From the NCBI GenBank assembly GCA_964405685.1, contig CAYOOP010000003.1, positions 62,001-126,000 on the forward strand: DNA of 64,000 bases. The letters are read 5' to 3'. Source of the DNA: CAYOOP01 sp964405685. Lineage in GTDB: Bacteria > Pseudomonadota > Alphaproteobacteria > Rickettsiales > SXRF01. A model generated the notes under the pieces. The model saw nothing but the letters and a program-made list of their open reading frames with translations. It was not told the origin of the DNA and made no database searches. Of this stretch, positions 41,963 through 52,000 are shown piece after piece; position 1 is the stretch's first letter; every line of letters begins with the position of its first letter. The translations under genes and the position numbers were made by a program.

Positions 41963-42067
41963 CCCCTGGTTTAAGCAGCGGTTCTTTAATACATTTTTTA
42001 CCCTTTGGGTGCTACACTTGGGCACGGCTTCAAGCCCCGTAAGCCACTAGAAAAAGGACGTTTTTTT

Positions 42068-43759
42068 ATGCAATTTTCTCTCAAAACTAAATTCAGTATT
42101 TTGGGTATTGTTTCAGTTTGCGGCGTTATCGCGCTCGGTGGGGTAGGGCTTTATGTATCGAAGCAATTGGTAGAGCTAAACCATACCATGCAGGGTATTG
42201 CAGTGATCACCCAGCGTCACATGGAGGGTGACATGATGCACGATGCGATTCGTGCAGACGTGTTTGCGGCGAAGCTTGCGTATTTGGAGAAAGATTCCAA
42301 AGGTATTGCGGATGCCGCGAAAGATTTGGACGAGCATGGCAATGTTTTCGCGGAAAATGCCGAAGCCAATTTGAAGGAAGAGCTGCCTGAGAATATCCGT
42401 AAAGACATTGAAGGCGTAACCGAAGGTGTTAAAAACTACACCGTCGCTGGTAGCGAGTTAATTGCAGCCTATGCCAAAGGCGAGGACAACAAGGAATTAA
42501 TGGACAAGTTTCTCGCTGCCTTTAGCGTATTAGAAGAGGCACAGGGTACGGTGAGTAACCATATTCTTGAGTGGTCAGAAACCTACACGGCCGAAGGTGT
42601 GGCAATGGAAACTTTCAGCCAAAAAATTATTCTGGCCATAGCAGCCGTTTCCGTGCTGGTAGCCTTGCTCGTGCCTATAATGGCCGCGCGCAGCGTGTTT
42701 GCGCCGATCGGTAAGCTGATGGCAAAAATGCAGTGTGTGGTAAATGGCGACACGACATTTGAAGTCGATGGCGCAAAACGCAAGGACGAGATTGGAGAAA
42801 TCGCCCGCAGCGTGCAGGTGTTCCGCGACAACACCAAGCAAATGAAAGAGCTCAGTGTAGCGCAAGAACAAAACCGCATTAAGGCTGAAGAAGAACGCAA
42901 GGCTATGCTTGGCGGGCTCGCCAACCAGCTTGAGGCGAGCGTCAAACAGGTTGTGGAAAAGCTGTCTCAGTCAGCCAATGAAGTGGCGTCAAGCGCGAAG
43001 GATGTGTCGTCTCAGGCGCACCTTAGCAGTGAAAAATCCGAAGCCCTAAGCGGCCAGGCGAATAACACCAATCAATCGGTGCAGGCGGCGGCTGAATCCG
43101 TTGCTCAGTTGTCGCAGGCCATTCAGGAAATCAGTGTGCAAGTCAGCAAAGCGAGCACGGTGACTGGCCAAGCAGTAGCGGACGCAGAACAGGCGGATGC
43201 CACCGTTAAAGGCCTGGTCGAATCCTCGCAGAAAATTGGTGATGTATTGGGAATGATCAACACGATTGCTGAGCAAATCAACTTGTTGGCGCTTAACGCT
43301 ACGATTGAAGCTGCACGCGCGGGTGAGTATGGCAAAGGCTTTGCGGTGGTGGCGTCGGAAGTGAAAAATCTTGCCAACCAGACTAGTAAAGCAACCGGCG
43401 AAATTTCGGGTTATATTTCGGCGATGCATGCGACGACTGAAAGCACCGTGCATGTGATTAGCGCGATTACCACGAGCATCCGAGAAATCAACCACATCGC
43501 AACAGCCATTTCGGCTGCGGTCGAAGAGCAGGACGTAGCCACGCGTGAAATCGTGCAAAACGTGGATTCCGCTGCGAAAAACACCGGTCATGTGATGGAC
43601 GATGTGAAAGCAGTCTCCCAAGGCGCTACCATTACCGGCGCTGCAGCCACACAGCTGACGGCTGCCAGCGGCGAGATGGAACAGCAAACCTCATTGTTAA
43701 AGGGTGCGGTAGAGAGCTTCCTGCAAGGCCTGCGTTCGTCGGATAAAAAAGCCGCTTAA
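42068..43759 (+). CDS. Methyl-accepting chemotaxis protein
   Basis: Transmembrane chemoreceptor feeding the CheA/CheW system. The 563-aa protein has TM1 at about 10-30, a periplasmic helical sensor domain (30-185), TM2 at about 186-208, a HAMP domain (209-265) and the cytoplasmic signalling hairpin with tip INLLALNATIEAARAGEYGK near residue 400. No C-terminal CheR/CheB-tethering pentapeptide is present (it ends SSDKKAA). The ATG at 42068 with AAAGGA upstream gives a positive-then-hydrophobic start. It is a single gene, 8 kb from the che operon and convergent with purQ (4-base overlap). Confidence 0.92.
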   Translation: MQFSLKTKFSILGIVSVCGVIALGGVGLYVSKQLVELNHTMQGIAVITQRHMEGDMMHDAIRADVFAAKLAYLEKDSKGIADAAKDLDEHGNVFAENAEANLKEELPENIRKDIEGVTEGVKNYTVAGSELIAAYAKGEDNKELMDKFLAAFSVLEEAQGTVSNHILEWSETYTAEGVAMETFSQKIILAIAAVSVLVALLVPIMAARSVFAPIGKLMAKMQCVVNGDTTFEVDGAKRKDEIGEIARSVQVFRDNTKQMKELSVAQEQNRIKAEEERKAMLGGLANQLEASVKQVVEKLSQSANEVASSAKDVSSQAHLSSEKSEALSGQANNTNQSVQAAAESVAQLSQAIQEISVQVSKASTVTGQAVADAEQADATVKGLVESSQKIGDVLGMINTIAEQINLLALNATIEAARAGEYGKGFAVVASEVKNLANQTSKATGEISGYISAMHATTESTVHVISAITTSIREINHIATAISAAVEEQDVATREIVQNVDSAAKNTGHVMDDVKAVSQGATITGAAATQLTAASGEMEQQTSLLKGAVESFLQGLRSSDKKAA

Positions 43760-44409
43760 GCAGTCGCGAGCGCTTCAAACACAGCTTTGCCATCCAGGCC
43801 GCCGGTCAGCGTTTCGGCGTGGCGTTCGGGGTGCGGCATCATCCCCAGCACGCGCTTGTTCTCGCTCAAAATACCCGCGATGTTCTCGCACGAGCCGTTG
43901 ATGTTTTCGGTATAGCGGAAGGCGACGCGTTCTTCGGCATTGAGGCGCTTCAGCGTTTCCGTATCCGCGAAATAATTGCCATCATGGTGCGCTACCGGCA
44001 CGCTGATTGTTTGGCTTTTGGTGTAGGCTTTAGTAAACGGTGAGCTCGTGGTTTCAACAGTGAGGTCCACCGGACGACAAATAAACTTCAATTTTGCATT
44101 GCGCATCAACATGCCCGGGAGCAGCTGCGCTTCCGTCAAAATTTGGAACCCATTGCAAATGCCCAGTGCATAGCCGCCCGCAGCCACATGTTTTTTGACT
44201 TCCTGCATCACCGGCGCGTGCGCGGCCATCGCGCCTGAGCGCAGATAATCGCCGTAGGAAAACCCACCCGGCAATACCACCAAATCCACTTTCGGCAAGC
44301 TCGTCTCCGCATGCCACACCTTCACCGGGTTCAAGCCATTGGCGGCGAGTACGGTCAGTGCATCGCGATCACAATTGGAACCTGGGAAAACGATAACAGC
44401 GCTTTTCAT
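43756..44409 (-). CDS. purQ: Phosphoribosylformylglycinamidine synthase, glutaminase subunit PurQ
   Basis: Delivers ammonia to PurL in purine synthesis. The 217-aa class I glutamine amidotransferase has nucleophile Cys85 in GICNGFQIL and the His-Glu pair in MMPHPERHAE. It shares one base with the purS stop (TGATG), so it is translated with PurS. purL is not adjacent in this window. Confidence 0.95.
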   Translation of the reverse strand: MKSAVIVFPGSNCDRDALTVLAANGLNPVKVWHAETSLPKVDLVVLPGGFSYGDYLRSGAMAAHAPVMQEVKKHVAAGGYALGICNGFQILTEAQLLPGMLMRNAKLKFICRPVDLTVETTSSPFTKAYTKSQTISVPVAHHDGNYFADTETLKRLNAEERVAFRYTENINGSCENIAGILSENKRVLGMMPHPERHAETLTGGLDGKAVFEALATA

Positions 44410-44651
44410 CAGTCAACAATCTCAATCCGGTAGTTTTCCACTACCGTGTTAGCGAGCAGCGATTCGCACATTTTCTTCGTCGCCGCTTCGGCATTGCTGC
44501 GATCGGTGTTTTTCAAATCCACCTCAATGTATTTGCCTTGGCGCACCTCTGCCACCTGGTCAAATCCCATGTGGCTCAGCGCTCCGGCAATGGCACGCCC
44601 TTGCGGGTCCAACACGCCATTTTTCAATGTAATATGCACTTTTGCTTTCAT
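44409..44651 (-). CDS. purS: Phosphoribosylformylglycinamidine synthase subunit PurS
   Basis: Small subunit that assembles the PurLQS complex. The 80-aa protein reads MKAKVHITLKNGVLDPQGRA, then DQVAEVRQGKYIEVDL and CESLLANTVVENYRIEI. The ATG at 44651 has GAAGGGG upstream and is used instead of an in-frame start 16 codons earlier. It is 37 bases after the DUF3108 gene. Confidence 0.93.
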   Translation of the reverse strand: MKAKVHITLKNGVLDPQGRAIAGALSHMGFDQVAEVRQGKYIEVDLKNTDRSNAEAATKKMCESLLANTVVENYRIEIVD

Positions 44652-44688
44652 AGATACCCCTTCCTTGCAGGTGTTAGCAGAGCTAGCG

Positions 44689-45435
44689 CTAATCATCAAG
44701 TGTTGCGCTGACCCACCCCACCGCGCTTTCCATCCGTACTTCCTTTAAGGTTAAGCGCTCGTCATTACTGAAGAAAAGCAGAATAGCGCGTTCGCCGTTT
44801 TCGCTGAATTTCTTCAATTCCTTTTGGGTGTAGCCTTTCAAGGGTGTGCGTTTAACGCCCACCTTCAACGATCCCTCTTCAACGCCTAACATGGTGAGGT
44901 CAACCTTGGTAAGCCGCTTGCCATCGTAAAGTAGCAATGAAAACTTTTTCTCATCCTTCGTCCGCGCTTCGTCGACGCGTTTACGCACCACATGCACAAA
45001 CGTCAGCGGATCAGGCACAGCGGTTAGCTCGGTAAACGGAACCGGCGGGCGGGTTGCGGGGTTATCTTTAGGGATAATTTCGCGTGCTTTGAGTATGCCG
45101 CCGCTGGCATAGTGTAGGCGAATGGACTTATCGGTTTTCTTTTGGGTGTAGTCGCTGCGGTAGGTGCGTTCTGCCAGTGCCATATTCTCCGCCATTTTGC
45201 CCTCTACCTTGGTGGTGCTTTTATGCTTGGCAATAAGCTTGGCGATGCCTGCAAGTTTCACACGCATTTCCATCAAATATTCACTGTTTGATTGATGCGC
45301 ATCAAGAGTCGCCCGCCCCATGGGAATACCATTCCACGCGAGCGTATAGTGAAACGTGCCATCCAGCGGTGTAAGCGCCAGCGCGGGTTTGGCTAGCAGC
45401 AGAAATAATAAAGTGAGGACCTTGAGATTTTTCAC
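44689..45435 (-). CDS. DUF3108 periplasmic protein
   Basis: The 248-aa protein has a signal peptide (MKNLKVLTLLFLLLAKPALA) and the DUF3108 pattern: TFHYTLAWNGIPMGRATLDA, then PDPLTFVHVVRK and VRMESAVGWVSATL. It is probably a beta-rich periplasmic protein of unknown role. Its first codons overlap the probable heat-shock promoter of clpB on the other strand; only 36 bases separate the two start codons. Confidence 0.8.
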   Translation of the reverse strand: MKNLKVLTLLFLLLAKPALALTPLDGTFHYTLAWNGIPMGRATLDAHQSNSEYLMEMRVKLAGIAKLIAKHKSTTKVEGKMAENMALAERTYRSDYTQKKTDKSIRLHYASGGILKAREIIPKDNPATRPPVPFTELTAVPDPLTFVHVVRKRVDEARTKDEKKFSLLLYDGKRLTKVDLTMLGVEEGSLKVGVKRTPLKGYTQKELKKFSENGERAILLFFSNDERLTLKEVRMESAVGWVSATLDD

Positions 45436-45449
45436 AAACGCACCATATT
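45421..45449 (+). promoter_or_regulatory. Candidate sigma-32 (heat-shock) promoter of clpB
   Basis: CTTGAG at 45421-45426 and CACCATATT at 45441-45449, 14 bases apart, match the sigma-32 pattern CTTGAA...CCCCATNT closely. Transcription would begin near 45456, 16 bases before the clpB ATG, with GAGAGG in the leader. The -35 box lies within the first codons of the divergent DUF3108 gene. Confidence 0.6.
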
Positions 45450-45471
45450 AGGGGCAACGAGAGAGGTTACC

Positions 45472-47664
45472 ATGCAAATGCACATGCAACAACCGCAAGA
45501 AAAAGCACTGGAAAAATACACTAAGGATTTCACCGCCCTGGCGCGTGCCGGCAAGCTTGATCCGGTGATTGGTCGCGACGAGGAAATCCGCCGCTGTATG
45601 CAGGTGCTTTCGCGTCGCACGAAGAATAATCCGGTGCTGATTGGCGAGCCCGGCGTTGGAAAAACCGCGATTGTAGAGGGGTTAGCGCTGCGTATTATAG
45701 CTGGCGATGTACCCGAAAATCTCAAAAACAAAAAGCTGTTGTCGCTTGATTTGGGGGCGTTGATTGCCGGCGCTAAATTTCGCGGCGAGTTTGAGGAACG
45801 TTTGAAAGCGGTGCTGGCCGACATTGAAAAATCTGAAGGTGAGTTGATACTGTTTATTGATGAACTCCATACGTTGGTGGGTGCAGGTGCGGCGGAAGGG
45901 TCGATGGATGCCTCCAACTTACTTAAACCGGCGCTGGCGCGCGGCGAGTTGCACTGCGTGGGAGCTACCACTTTGGACGAATACCGCAAACATATCGAGA
46001 AAGATGCGGCGCTGGCGCGACGTTTTCAAAGCGTGTTTATTTCGCAGCCGACGGTGGCGGACACCATTTCCATTTTGCGCGGGCTCAAGGAAAAATACGA
46101 ATTGCACCACGGCGTGCGGATTACCGACCCGGCGATTATCGCCGCGGCCACGCTTTCCAACCGCTATATCAGCGACCGCTTTTTGCCCGATAAAGCCATT
46201 GATTTGATGGATGAAGCGGCCTCCAAGCTGCGCATGCAGGTGGACAGCAAACCGGAAGCGTTGGATGCGCTGGACCGCGACATCATCCAACTGAAAATTG
46301 AGCGAGAAGCGCTGAAAAAGGAAAGTGATGCGGCGTCTAAAGAACGGCTTAAGAAACTCGAAGAGGAATTGAAAAAGCTGGAGGTAGATTCCGAAAAACT
46401 TTCTACTCAGTGGAAACAAGAAAAGGAACGTCTGCAAGCGGCAAAGGCGCTCAAGAAAAAGCTCGAAACCGCGCGGCATGAGTTGGAGGTTGCACAGCGT
46501 AGCGGTGATTTAACGCGTGCGGGAGAACTCACCTACAGCACCATCCCCAACCTCGAAAAACAATTGAAAGAAAGCGAGAGCAGCGAAGGTGGCGGCTTGC
46601 TCAATGAAGCTGTGACCGAGCAAGATATTGCGGCGATTGTCGCGCGGTGGACGGGGGTTCCGGTTGAGAAAATGCTTGGGAGCGAGCGCGAAAAACTACT
46701 TAAAATGGAAAATGATTTGCACAAGCGCGTGGTGGGGCAGGACGAGGCACTCCTTGCCGTTGCCAACGCGGTGCGCCGCTCGCGTGCTGGCATTTCAGAT
46801 CCGCAAAAACCGATCGGTTCGTTCTTGTTCTTAGGCCCCACAGGCGTCGGTAAAACCGAACTTAGCAAAGCACTCGCCGAGTTTTTATTTGATGATGAAA
46901 GCGCATTGCTGCGGTTTGACATGTCGGAATATATGGAGAAACATAGCGTGTCGCGCTTGCTCGGCGCGCCTCCAGGCTATGTGGGCTATGACGAAGGTGG
47001 CTCGCTTACCGAGGCGGTACGGCGCAGACCCTATCAAGTCATTCTCTTTGATGAGGTGGAAAAAGCGCATCCGGATGTGTTCAATGTACTCCTGCAAGTG
47101 CTGGATGATGGCCGGTTGACCGACGGTCAAGGCCGCACGGTCGATTTTAAAAATACGCTGATTGTACTCACCTCCAACCTCGGTTCAGAATTTTTGGCCA
47201 TCGAACCGCAGCCGAAAAAAGAAAAACCGAAGACGAACGGCAAGGTGATTGATTTCGCGTCGCTCAAAGCCGAGGAAGTAGCCGGCGGTAGCATCGATGT
47301 TGAGACGCGCGAGAAAATTATGACCGTAGTGCGTGCGGCGTTTAGACCGGAATTTTTAAACCGCCTTGACGAAATCATCATCTTCAATCGCCTGCAGCGC
47401 GATCAGATGCGGAGCATTGTCGATATTCAGCTTGCGCAGCTTGAAAAACGCTTGGCTGAACGCAACATCACGCTCAAACTTACTGACAGGGCCAAAGACC
47501 ACCTCGCCGACATCGGCTTTGACGCAGCCTATGGCGCCCGACCTTTAAAGCGCGTGATTCAGCGAGAGTTGCAAAATGCTATTGCCGAAAGGCTGCTCGC
47601 CGGCAGCGTGAAAGACGGCGATACCGTAGATGTGGATGCGGATTCAGGTGGACTTAAGTTTTAA
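45472..47664 (+). CDS. clpB: ClpB disaggregase lacking the N-terminal domain
   Basis: Works with DnaK to pull proteins out of aggregates. The 730-aa protein starts MQMHMQQPQEKALEKYTKDF, equivalent to the linker after the usual N domain, so the 140-150 residue Clp_N module is absent. AAA-1 has GEPGVGKT at 58-65. The coiled-coil M domain (about 260-390) has full length, and AAA-2 has GPTGVGKT near 454 and RFDMSEYMEKHSVSRLLGAP. About 25 extra Lys-rich residues (PQPKKEKPKTNGKVIDF...) are inserted after SNLGSEFLA. The promoter directly before the ATG and the divergent gene leave no room for an N domain. Confidence 0.93.
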   Translation: MQMHMQQPQEKALEKYTKDFTALARAGKLDPVIGRDEEIRRCMQVLSRRTKNNPVLIGEPGVGKTAIVEGLALRIIAGDVPENLKNKKLLSLDLGALIAGAKFRGEFEERLKAVLADIEKSEGELILFIDELHTLVGAGAAEGSMDASNLLKPALARGELHCVGATTLDEYRKHIEKDAALARRFQSVFISQPTVADTISILRGLKEKYELHHGVRITDPAIIAAATLSNRYISDRFLPDKAIDLMDEAASKLRMQVDSKPEALDALDRDIIQLKIEREALKKESDAASKERLKKLEEELKKLEVDSEKLSTQWKQEKERLQAAKALKKKLETARHELEVAQRSGDLTRAGELTYSTIPNLEKQLKESESSEGGGLLNEAVTEQDIAAIVARWTGVPVEKMLGSEREKLLKMENDLHKRVVGQDEALLAVANAVRRSRAGISDPQKPIGSFLFLGPTGVGKTELSKALAEFLFDDESALLRFDMSEYMEKHSVSRLLGAPPGYVGYDEGGSLTEAVRRRPYQVILFDEVEKAHPDVFNVLLQVLDDGRLTDGQGRTVDFKNTLIVLTSNLGSEFLAIEPQPKKEKPKTNGKVIDFASLKAEEVAGGSIDVETREKIMTVVRAAFRPEFLNRLDEIIIFNRLQRDQMRSIVDIQLAQLEKRLAERNITLKLTDRAKDHLADIGFDAAYGARPLKRVIQRELQNAIAERLLAGSVKDGDTVDVDADSGGLKF

Positions 47665-47849
47665 CCGCGCCAACCTTAGTGCCCTGAAAAATAACACTAA
47701 AAACGTTCTGAAAGTCACAATCTTGCGATCAGGCCACCAAAAGCCTTGAAAACTGGGGCTGTGAAGTATACACCAGACAGTTAATTAACACATTTTTAGG
47801 AAGTTGACGCTAGTCTCCCCGCCGACACCTTCAAGAGTTAGAAAAACAA
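47665..47849. promoter_or_regulatory. clpB-efflux operon intergenic region with a GTTAATTAAC palindrome
   Basis: This 185-base gap has no gene. It contains TTGAAA (47746-47751) and TATACA (47767-47772) 15 bases apart, and just downstream a perfect 10-base palindrome GTTAATTAAC (47780-47789) that could be an operator for the efflux genes. No adjacent regulator gene is present. Both are visual matches. Confidence 0.3.
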
Positions 47850-49001
47850 ATGAAAAAACTCATCCTTCTTCTGATTGCCGTTGCTTCTGTTTACGGTGTG
47901 TATCGTGTGTTCACCGGCTTGGGGGCAGGGGGCCCCGGTATGCATGGGATGATGATGGGGCCGATGCCGGTCGATGTCACCGAAGCGCCTTCGCGTGAAG
48001 TCGTGGAGTGGGACGAGTTTACGGGCCGGTTAGAAGCGGTTGATCGTGTCGTCATCACCCCGCGAGTTTCCGGCACGATTGATGCCATTCATTTCCGCGA
48101 AGGTCAAATGGTGGGAAGAGGCCAGGCGCTTTTTACGATTGATCCCAAACCATTTCAAGCGTCACTGAGTGCTGCTGAAGCGCAAGCCGATTATACCAGT
48201 GCAGAACTTGCGCGCGCGCAAACGCTGCTGCCTGAGAAAGCGATTTCACAACGTGAGTTTGACGCCAAGAAGAACGCTGCACAAACTGCCGCGGCGGCGC
48301 TCACTAAGGCGCAGCTTGATCTGGGATATACTCGTATTACTGCGCCGGTTTCCGGCCGTGCGAGCCGCGCAGAGATCACGGTTGGTAATTTGGTGAATGC
48401 GGCCACTGCACCAACGCTGACCACCATTGTTTCCATCAACCCAATTTATGCCTCGTTTGACGTTGATGAGCAAAGCTACGTGCGCTATTTGCGCGCGGCG
48501 GGTGGCAACCCTGATGCACTCAAAAAAGTGCCGGTGCGCTTGGCACTGACCGGCGACAAAGCATTCGTAAACGAGGGACGCATTGAATCTTTTGACAATG
48601 AATTGAATACGCGTGCGGGCACGGTGCGGGTGCGTGCAACGTTCCAAAACAAAAACGGCACGTTGATTCCGGGCCTCTTTGCCCGTGTGCAAGTAGGCGG
48701 TAGCGGCAAAGTACAGGCGGTGCTGGTTCCTGAACGTGCCATTGCAACAGACCAAAGCCGTAAGCTGGTGTTTGTGGTGAATGCTGAAAATAAAGTCGAA
48801 CCGCGTATTGTAACGCTTGGGCCGATTGCCGAGGGATTGCGCATCATTCGCGATGGGTTGAAGCCGGGTGAGAAAATCATCATCAATGGTTTGCAACGTG
48901 CGCGGCCGGGTGCAGAAATCGTGCCGCAAAAGGTCGACATTGAAGGCAAGCCGCTGAATCCACCCGCTGCTCCTGAAAGCGCTGCCGAGCCGAAGCCATG
49001 A
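47850..49001 (+). CDS. RND efflux pump periplasmic adaptor (membrane fusion protein)
   Basis: Bridges the inner-membrane pump and the outer-membrane channel. The 383-aa protein has an N-terminal membrane anchor (MKKLILLLIAVASVYGVYR) and a Gly/Met-rich stretch. Barrel-sandwich halves follow (VDRVVITPRVSGTIDAIHF, LDLGYTRITAPVSGRAS), around a coiled-coil hairpin (AEAQADYTSAELARAQTLLP). The beta-barrel domain has LIPGLFARVQVGG. It overlaps the pump gene by four bases in the adaptor-pump-channel operon. Confidence 0.92.
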   Translation: MKKLILLLIAVASVYGVYRVFTGLGAGGPGMHGMMMGPMPVDVTEAPSREVVEWDEFTGRLEAVDRVVITPRVSGTIDAIHFREGQMVGRGQALFTIDPKPFQASLSAAEAQADYTSAELARAQTLLPEKAISQREFDAKKNAAQTAAAALTKAQLDLGYTRITAPVSGRASRAEITVGNLVNAATAPTLTTIVSINPIYASFDVDEQSYVRYLRAAGGNPDALKKVPVRLALTGDKAFVNEGRIESFDNELNTRAGTVRVRATFQNKNGTLIPGLFARVQVGGSGKVQAVLVPERAIATDQSRKLVFVVNAENKVEPRIVTLGPIAEGLRIIRDGLKPGEKIIINGLQRARPGAEIVPQKVDIEGKPLNPPAAPESAAEPKP

Positions 49002-52000
49002 ATATTTCACGCTTCTTTATTGATCGGCCGATCTTTGCAGCGGTGCTTTCGCTGCTGATTTTTCTCGGCGGTTTAATTTCAATCCCCAATCTGCCGATTT
49101 CTGAATATCCGGACGTCGTGCCGCCATCGGTCGTCGTGCGTGCTGTGTATCCGGGCGCGAACCCCAAGGTAATTGCTGAAACGGTCGCCGCGCCGCTGGA
49201 AGAACAAATCAACGGTGTGGAGAACATGCTCTATATGTTTTCGCAAGGTACCAGCGATGGGCAGATGAGCCTGACCATCACGTTTAAAATCGGCACCGAT
49301 CCTGATCTTGCGCAACAACTCGTGCAAAACCGGGTATCGCAGGCGTTGCCGCGTTTACCTGAGGAAGTGCGCCAGTTCGGTGTGACGGTGGTGAAAAGTG
49401 CGCCGGATCTTACTATGGTGGTGCACTTGCTCTCGCCGGATTCGAGCTACGACGAACTTTATTTACGCAACTACGGCGTGATGAACGTTAAAGATCAGCT
49501 CTCGCGCATCAAAGGTGTGGGGCAGGTGGAATTGTTTGGTTCAGGCGATTATGCGATGCGGATTTGGCTCAACCCGCAAAAACTTGCTGCCAGGTACTTA
49601 ACAGCGATGGACGCTGTTCACGCCATCCGCGAGCAAAACGTGCAAGTGGCTGCCGGTGTGGTTGGTGGCCCGCCGTATGGTCAAGGTGCGGAAGTGCAGC
49701 TTTCGATCAACGCACAAGGACGGCTACAAAACGAAGAGGAATTCGGCAATATTATCGTCAAATCTGAAAACGGCGCAGTGACGCGATTGAAAGATGTCGC
49801 ACGTATTGAGCTGGCCGCTTCTGAATATAGCCTGCGCTCGCTGTTGGACAATAAACCTGCCGTGGCCATTCCAATTTTCCAAATGCCTGGTTCGAACGCC
49901 ATTGAAATTTCCAACAACGTCCGCGCTGAGATGGAGCGCATGAAGCAGGATTTTCCTGCCGGCATTGACTATGACATCGTCTATGATCCTACGACTTTCG
50001 TGCGCGATTCGATTAAAGCCGTAATTCACACGCTTTTAGAAGCGATCGCCCTCGTCGTCATCGTCGTCATCATCTTCTTGCAAACCTGGCGTGCGTCAAT
50101 CATTCCGCTGCTGGCCGTGCCGATTTCTGTGGTTGGCACCTTCGGGCTCATGCATCTCTTCGGCTTTTCTATCAATGCGCTCACGCTTTTTGGGTTGGTG
50201 CTCGCCATTGGAATTGTGGTGGATGATGCGATCGTGGTGGTTGAAAACGTTGAGCGCAATATCGCGTCCGGCCTAAGCCCGCGCGATGCGACCTATCAAG
50301 CGATGCGCGAGGTTTCCGGGCCGATTATTGCTATTGCGCTCACCCTGATCGCCGTGTTCGTGCCGATTGCATTTATCAGCGGTTTAACCGGCCAATTCTA
50401 TCGCCAATTTGCACTGACCATTGCTATTTCTACCATCATTTCTGCGTTCAACTCATTGACGCTTTCACCCGCGCTTGCCTCCATTTTACTGAAAAGTCAC
50501 GATGCGCCGAAAGACGCTTTGACACGCGCAATGGACCGGATCTTCGGCGGATTTTTTGCCCGGTTCAATCGCTTTTTCGGCCGCTCGTCCGAGCGCTATT
50601 CACGTTCGGTCGAGCACAATGTCACTAGGCGTTGCGGACGCATGATGGTGTTGTACCTATTCCTGATCGGCCTCACCTTGGTAATGTTTACGCAGGTGCC
50701 ACCGGGATTTGTTCCCAATCAGGACAAGCAATATCTGGTGAGTTTCGCGCAATTGCCGGATGGTAGCACACTCGATAAAACCGAGGACGTTATCCACCGT
50801 ATGTCGGACATCATCCTGAAACAGCCCGGCGTTGAACACGCGGTCGCCTTTCCAGGTCTGTCCATTAATGGTTTTACCAACAGCCCGAACGCCGGCATTA
50901 TATTTGTTACCTTAAAACCATTTTCTGAACGCACCTCACCGGCGCTTTCGGCCGGCGCAATTGCCGGTGCCTTAAGTGGCCAATTCGCACAAATCAAAGA
51001 TGCTTTTATCCTTGCCGTACCGCCGCCGCCGGTGATGGGGATTGGTATGATCGGCGGATTCAAATTGCAAATCGAAGACCGTACCGACATGGGCTACGAA
51101 GCCCTCGATAGCGTTGTCAACCAGGTGCTGGGTAAGGCGCGACAAACACCGGAACTAAACCCGTTTGCGATGTTCTCCGGCTACGGCATCAACGTGCCGC
51201 AACTGAGTGTCGATATCGATCGCACGCGTGCTAAACAGATGGGCGTGCCGGTTACCGATATCTTCTCGACCATGCAAATCTATCTCGGTTCGCTCTATAT
51301 CAACGATTTCAACAAATTTGGTCGCACCTATCGTGTAGTTGCGCAGGCGGATGCGGATTTCCGCGCCCATGCGCAAGATATCACGCAGCTGAAAACGCGG
51401 AACCAGGCCGGCGAAATGGTACCGCTTGGTGCACTGGTACGGGTGGAAGAAAGCTATGGGCCAGACCGCGCCATGCGCTACAACAACTACCGCACTGCTG
51501 AGATTAACGGCGGCCCGGCGATGGGTTTTTCCAGCGGCCAGGCGCAGGCGGCGATCGAAAAAATCTTAGATGAAACCTTGCCCAAAGGCATGGCCTATGA
51601 ATGGACGGATTTGACGTACCAACAAATCCTGGCCGGCAACACTGCCATTCTCATTTTCCCGCTATGCGTGCTGCTTGTATTCCTCGTGCTTGCAGCGCAA
51701 TACGAAAGTCTGACACTGCCGCTTGCGGTGATCCTCATTGTGCCGATGTGTTTGTTGTGCGCGATCACCGGTGTGTGGATGACGGATAAATTTAATCTCC
51801 TTCAGGCCATCATCTTCCAGTTCCCGCCGACGGGGAAAGACAACAATATCTTTACGCAAATCGGCCTCATGGTACTCGTGGGCCTTGCGTGTAAAAACGC
51901 AATTCTGATTGTCGAGTTCGCGCGCGAACTCGAGATGCAGGGGCAACACTATTTGAACGCCGCGATCAACGCCGCGCGCCTGCGTTTGCGCCCGATTTTG

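Noticed and set aside
41950..41972. Rho-independent terminator after miaA
   Set aside because: The AAACCAG/CTGGTTT hairpin is only 7 bp, includes the stop codon and lacks a following U-run.
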